The position numbers were made by a program, and so were the translations under genes. Positions 63,201-64,000 of a DNA stretch of 64,000 nucleotides are shown here, one piece after another. Source of the stretch: Tyto alba (taxonomy: Eukaryota > Chordata > Aves > Strigiformes > Tytonidae); the NCBI RefSeq assembly GCF_018691265.1, contig NW_024881276.1, forward strand, positions 3,596,001 to 3,660,000. Direction: 5' to 3'. The notes beneath the pieces are model-generated. The model had not been told where the DNA came from, did not search any database, and was given only the letters and a program-made list of their open reading frames with translations. Numbering within the stretch: the stretch's first letter is position 1; each line of letters begins with the position of its first letter.

Positions 63201-64000
63201 GATACAAATGAGTATCTTTCTTCATAGAGGTGTTGCTTGCAATTGCACTCTCTTTTATCAAAGCAAAAAGATATCAGGTGATTGTGATTAGTTGAATTTT
63301 TGGTCATATCTTTTCAGAAAAGCTCATGCCTCCATCAAATATCACTGTCAGCTGTGATGAAATTAACAATAATTGCATAATTCAATGGCAACAACCTCAA
63401 ATAAGTCATTCTAACAAAGACAAGTGTTTTAAATATGAAATCAACATAAAATATAAGGTAAGAGGAATTTCTTCATCAACATTTAACATAAATACATATG
63501 TTTGCATTTACCAATACATATGAGTGAAAAGAAGATCAGTCTCTCTCGGACAGTGTAGTCTTTCTCAAATGTACCACCATATTCCCTTGTGGCTATGCCT
63601 TTCAGGAACCCTATTATGCCATACTGCCCCATATTTTTAATTCCCTGAGTGAGATATTGTTGGAGAGACACTGGATGACTTTGTGTGGGACTGAGAGCAG
63701 AAGTATGGTTAATCAAGACTTGAACATATCACAGCTGTGACAAAACTCAGAAATGTCACTTCTTTCACTGAGACCTGCTGGACCTGTCCTGGATTGGAGT
63801 TCTTCCAGTGGTGACTGTACCTCTGTGAAAGGGCAGATTTGGGTTGTAAATACTGAATAGAGAAATGTGCATCCACTGAACAAGTGTGAGCTGATGGAGG
63901 GGGATGAAATTTCTCTATATATGAAATGTTTAACCAGATAGCATATATAAACAACATACTTGTTGGTCTGAAAGCCGAAGCTCTAAAATGTTAAATAAAA
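57132..64000 (+). CDS. CSF2RA: Gene C: CSF2RA (GM-CSF receptor alpha) or close paralogue, 3' end outside the window
   Basis: Alpha subunit of a GM-CSF-type receptor, partner of the shared beta chain. Exons seen: 57132-57216 (signal peptide), 60263-60380 (second half of D1), 61562-61691 and 61784-61959 (D2), 63318-63457 (first half of D3). The rest of D3, the membrane segment and the tail lie beyond the window. An exon for the first half of D1 must sit between 57217 and 60262 but was not found; that interval also received a CR1 LINE and an LTR. D2 reads AIENFSCVIYNISLMKCSW and GDTQYFLYWKNS, close to human CSF2RA AAQNFSCFIYNADLMNCTW and RDVQYFLYIRNS; D3 has MPPSNITVSC against NPPSNVTVRC. Splice sites are strong throughout D2 and D3, unlike gene B. 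IL3RA remains an alternative name, because either tandem copy could be the orthologue. Confidence 0.85.
57775..58049 (-). mobile_element. CR1 LINE reverse transcriptase fragment (3' side of an LTR insertion)
   Basis: The minus-strand frame contains NTAPIFQKDHKQDLGNYRPV, matching the CR1 reverse transcriptase region (TPIFKKG..DPGNYRPVSLTS). It is frame-damaged beyond this and truncated near 57775. Confidence 0.88.
58050..58635 (+). mobile_element. Solo ERV LTR inserted in a CR1 LINE
   Basis: Starts TGTTGTGGTTTGAGCC and ends CATCCCAAACCAGGACA, 586 bp, with AGATAGGAACAGTTTAATAA and GGCAATGCACAATG blocks shared with the LTR at 30439-30977. The flanks CCTTAG and CCTAGG look like an imperfect target duplication. 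No viral coding sequence is present. Confidence 0.88.
58636..58990 (-). mobile_element. CR1 LINE fragment (5' side of an LTR insertion)
   Basis: The minus-strand frame has VKNNKGFYRYVGQRKIKEGV, then INKTGELVTADMEKTEAVN, the CR1 segment just upstream of the reverse transcriptase core. It is continuous in the parent element with 57775-58049, so one CR1 copy was split by the LTR. Confidence 0.9.
60263..60380 (+). CDS. CSF2RA: Gene C D1 second-half exon
   Basis: Ends in phase 1 at GTAATA. Encodes MKCMFGNISPPL, then ASFSVTAVNMNGTYSS and ICRYIPQ. It matches the human CSF2RA segment around [20 protein letters not shown] by strand pattern and cysteines. The start is uncertain: 60263 gives phase 0 entry as in gene A; 60258, after a better pyrimidine tract, gives phase 1. 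Confidence 0.65.
61562..61691 (+). CDS. CSF2RA: Gene C D2 first exon
   Basis: 130 nt, phase 1 to phase 2, TGTGTTTGCAG acceptor and GTAAGT donor. Encodes the C...KCSW signature and DAPGDTQYFLYWKNS. Confidence 0.92.
61784..61959 (+). CDS. CSF2RA: Gene C D2 second exon
   Basis: 176 nt, phase 2 to phase 1. Encodes GDVMECELYIKDENGRNMGC, then RFQNVTIELEKAYFLVNGSS and TPIQFYDEY. Human CSF2RA has NYFLVNGTS and IGIQFFD at the same place. Confidence 0.92.
61960..63317 (+). other. Gene C intron between D2 and D3
   Basis: 1358 bp of AT-rich sequence without a recognised repeat or exon. Short open frames here (for example 62332-62571) have no family motif. Confidence 0.6.
63318..63457 (+). CDS. CSF2RA: Gene C D3 first exon
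   Basis: 140 nt, phase 1 to phase 0, TATCTTTTCAG acceptor and GTAAGA donor. Encodes KLMPPSNITVSCDEI, IIQWQQP and CFKYEINI. The next exons (short D3 exon, WSXWS exon) lie past the window. Confidence 0.9.

Noticed and set aside
1..64000. CRISPR arrays, operons, ribosome binding sites, integrated prophage or other prokaryotic systems
   Set aside because: No regularly spaced repeats or compact gene order; splice sites, CR1 LINEs and solo LTRs show vertebrate nuclear DNA.

Overview
The window is vertebrate nuclear DNA, almost certainly from a bird. It is AT-rich and intron-rich, carries CR1 LINE fragments, and has several solo LTRs of a family that starts TGTYGTGG and ends near CCAGGACA, which I know from neoavian genomes. 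No ORF-sized gene exists here; every real gene is split into short exons, which I assembled from splice sites, phase continuity and protein family motifs.

Three class I cytokine receptor alpha-chain genes of the IL-3/IL-5/GM-CSF group occupy the window. Gene A (minus strand, about 460-15582) is an IL-5R-alpha-like receptor. Signal peptide, Ig-like D1, D2, D3 with a perfect WSEWS box, a transmembrane segment and a short tail with a proline-containing box 1 are all visible; one small D3 exon and the last splice junction remain unresolved. Gene B (plus, 44106-50128) is a CSF2RA-like receptor traced from D2 to its stop codon; its signal and D1 exons are not convincingly found. Gene C (plus, 57132 to beyond the window end) is a second CSF2RA-like receptor with a signal peptide exon, part of D1, D2 and half of D3. 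Genes B and C are tandem duplicates: three homologous exons have identical lengths (130, 176 and 140 nt) and phases. Gene A is transcribed away from B and C. This arrangement resembles the CSF2RA/IL3RA cluster of the mammalian pseudoautosomal region, whose genes lie on chicken chromosome 1.

Layout: 1-459, 3' UTR of A; 460-15582, gene A with long introns; 15583-44105, about 28 kb between A and B with LTRs (26.98-27.9, 30.44-30.98, 33.3-33.88 kb), a CR1 LINE (31.16-32.30 kb), a long TAAAA microsatellite (29.95-30.13 kb) and no firm gene; 44106-50128, gene B; 50129-57131, spacer with a lysine/glutamate-rich coding-like stretch (minus, 51288-51557), a possible alternative tail exon (52701-52832), and a GC-rich 48-bp minisatellite split by a 1.08-kb LTR (54.49-55.97 kb); 57132-64000, gene C, with a CR1 LINE split by another LTR in its second intron region (57.78-58.99 kb).

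These receptors would pair with the shared beta chain (CSF2RB) at the surface of myeloid cells and signal through JAK2/STAT5. No CRISPR array, operon, prokaryotic element or wholly new system is visible. The most interesting points are the lineage-specific-looking receptor duplication, the apparently weakened splice acceptor in gene B, and a phase-compatible alternative cytoplasmic exon.
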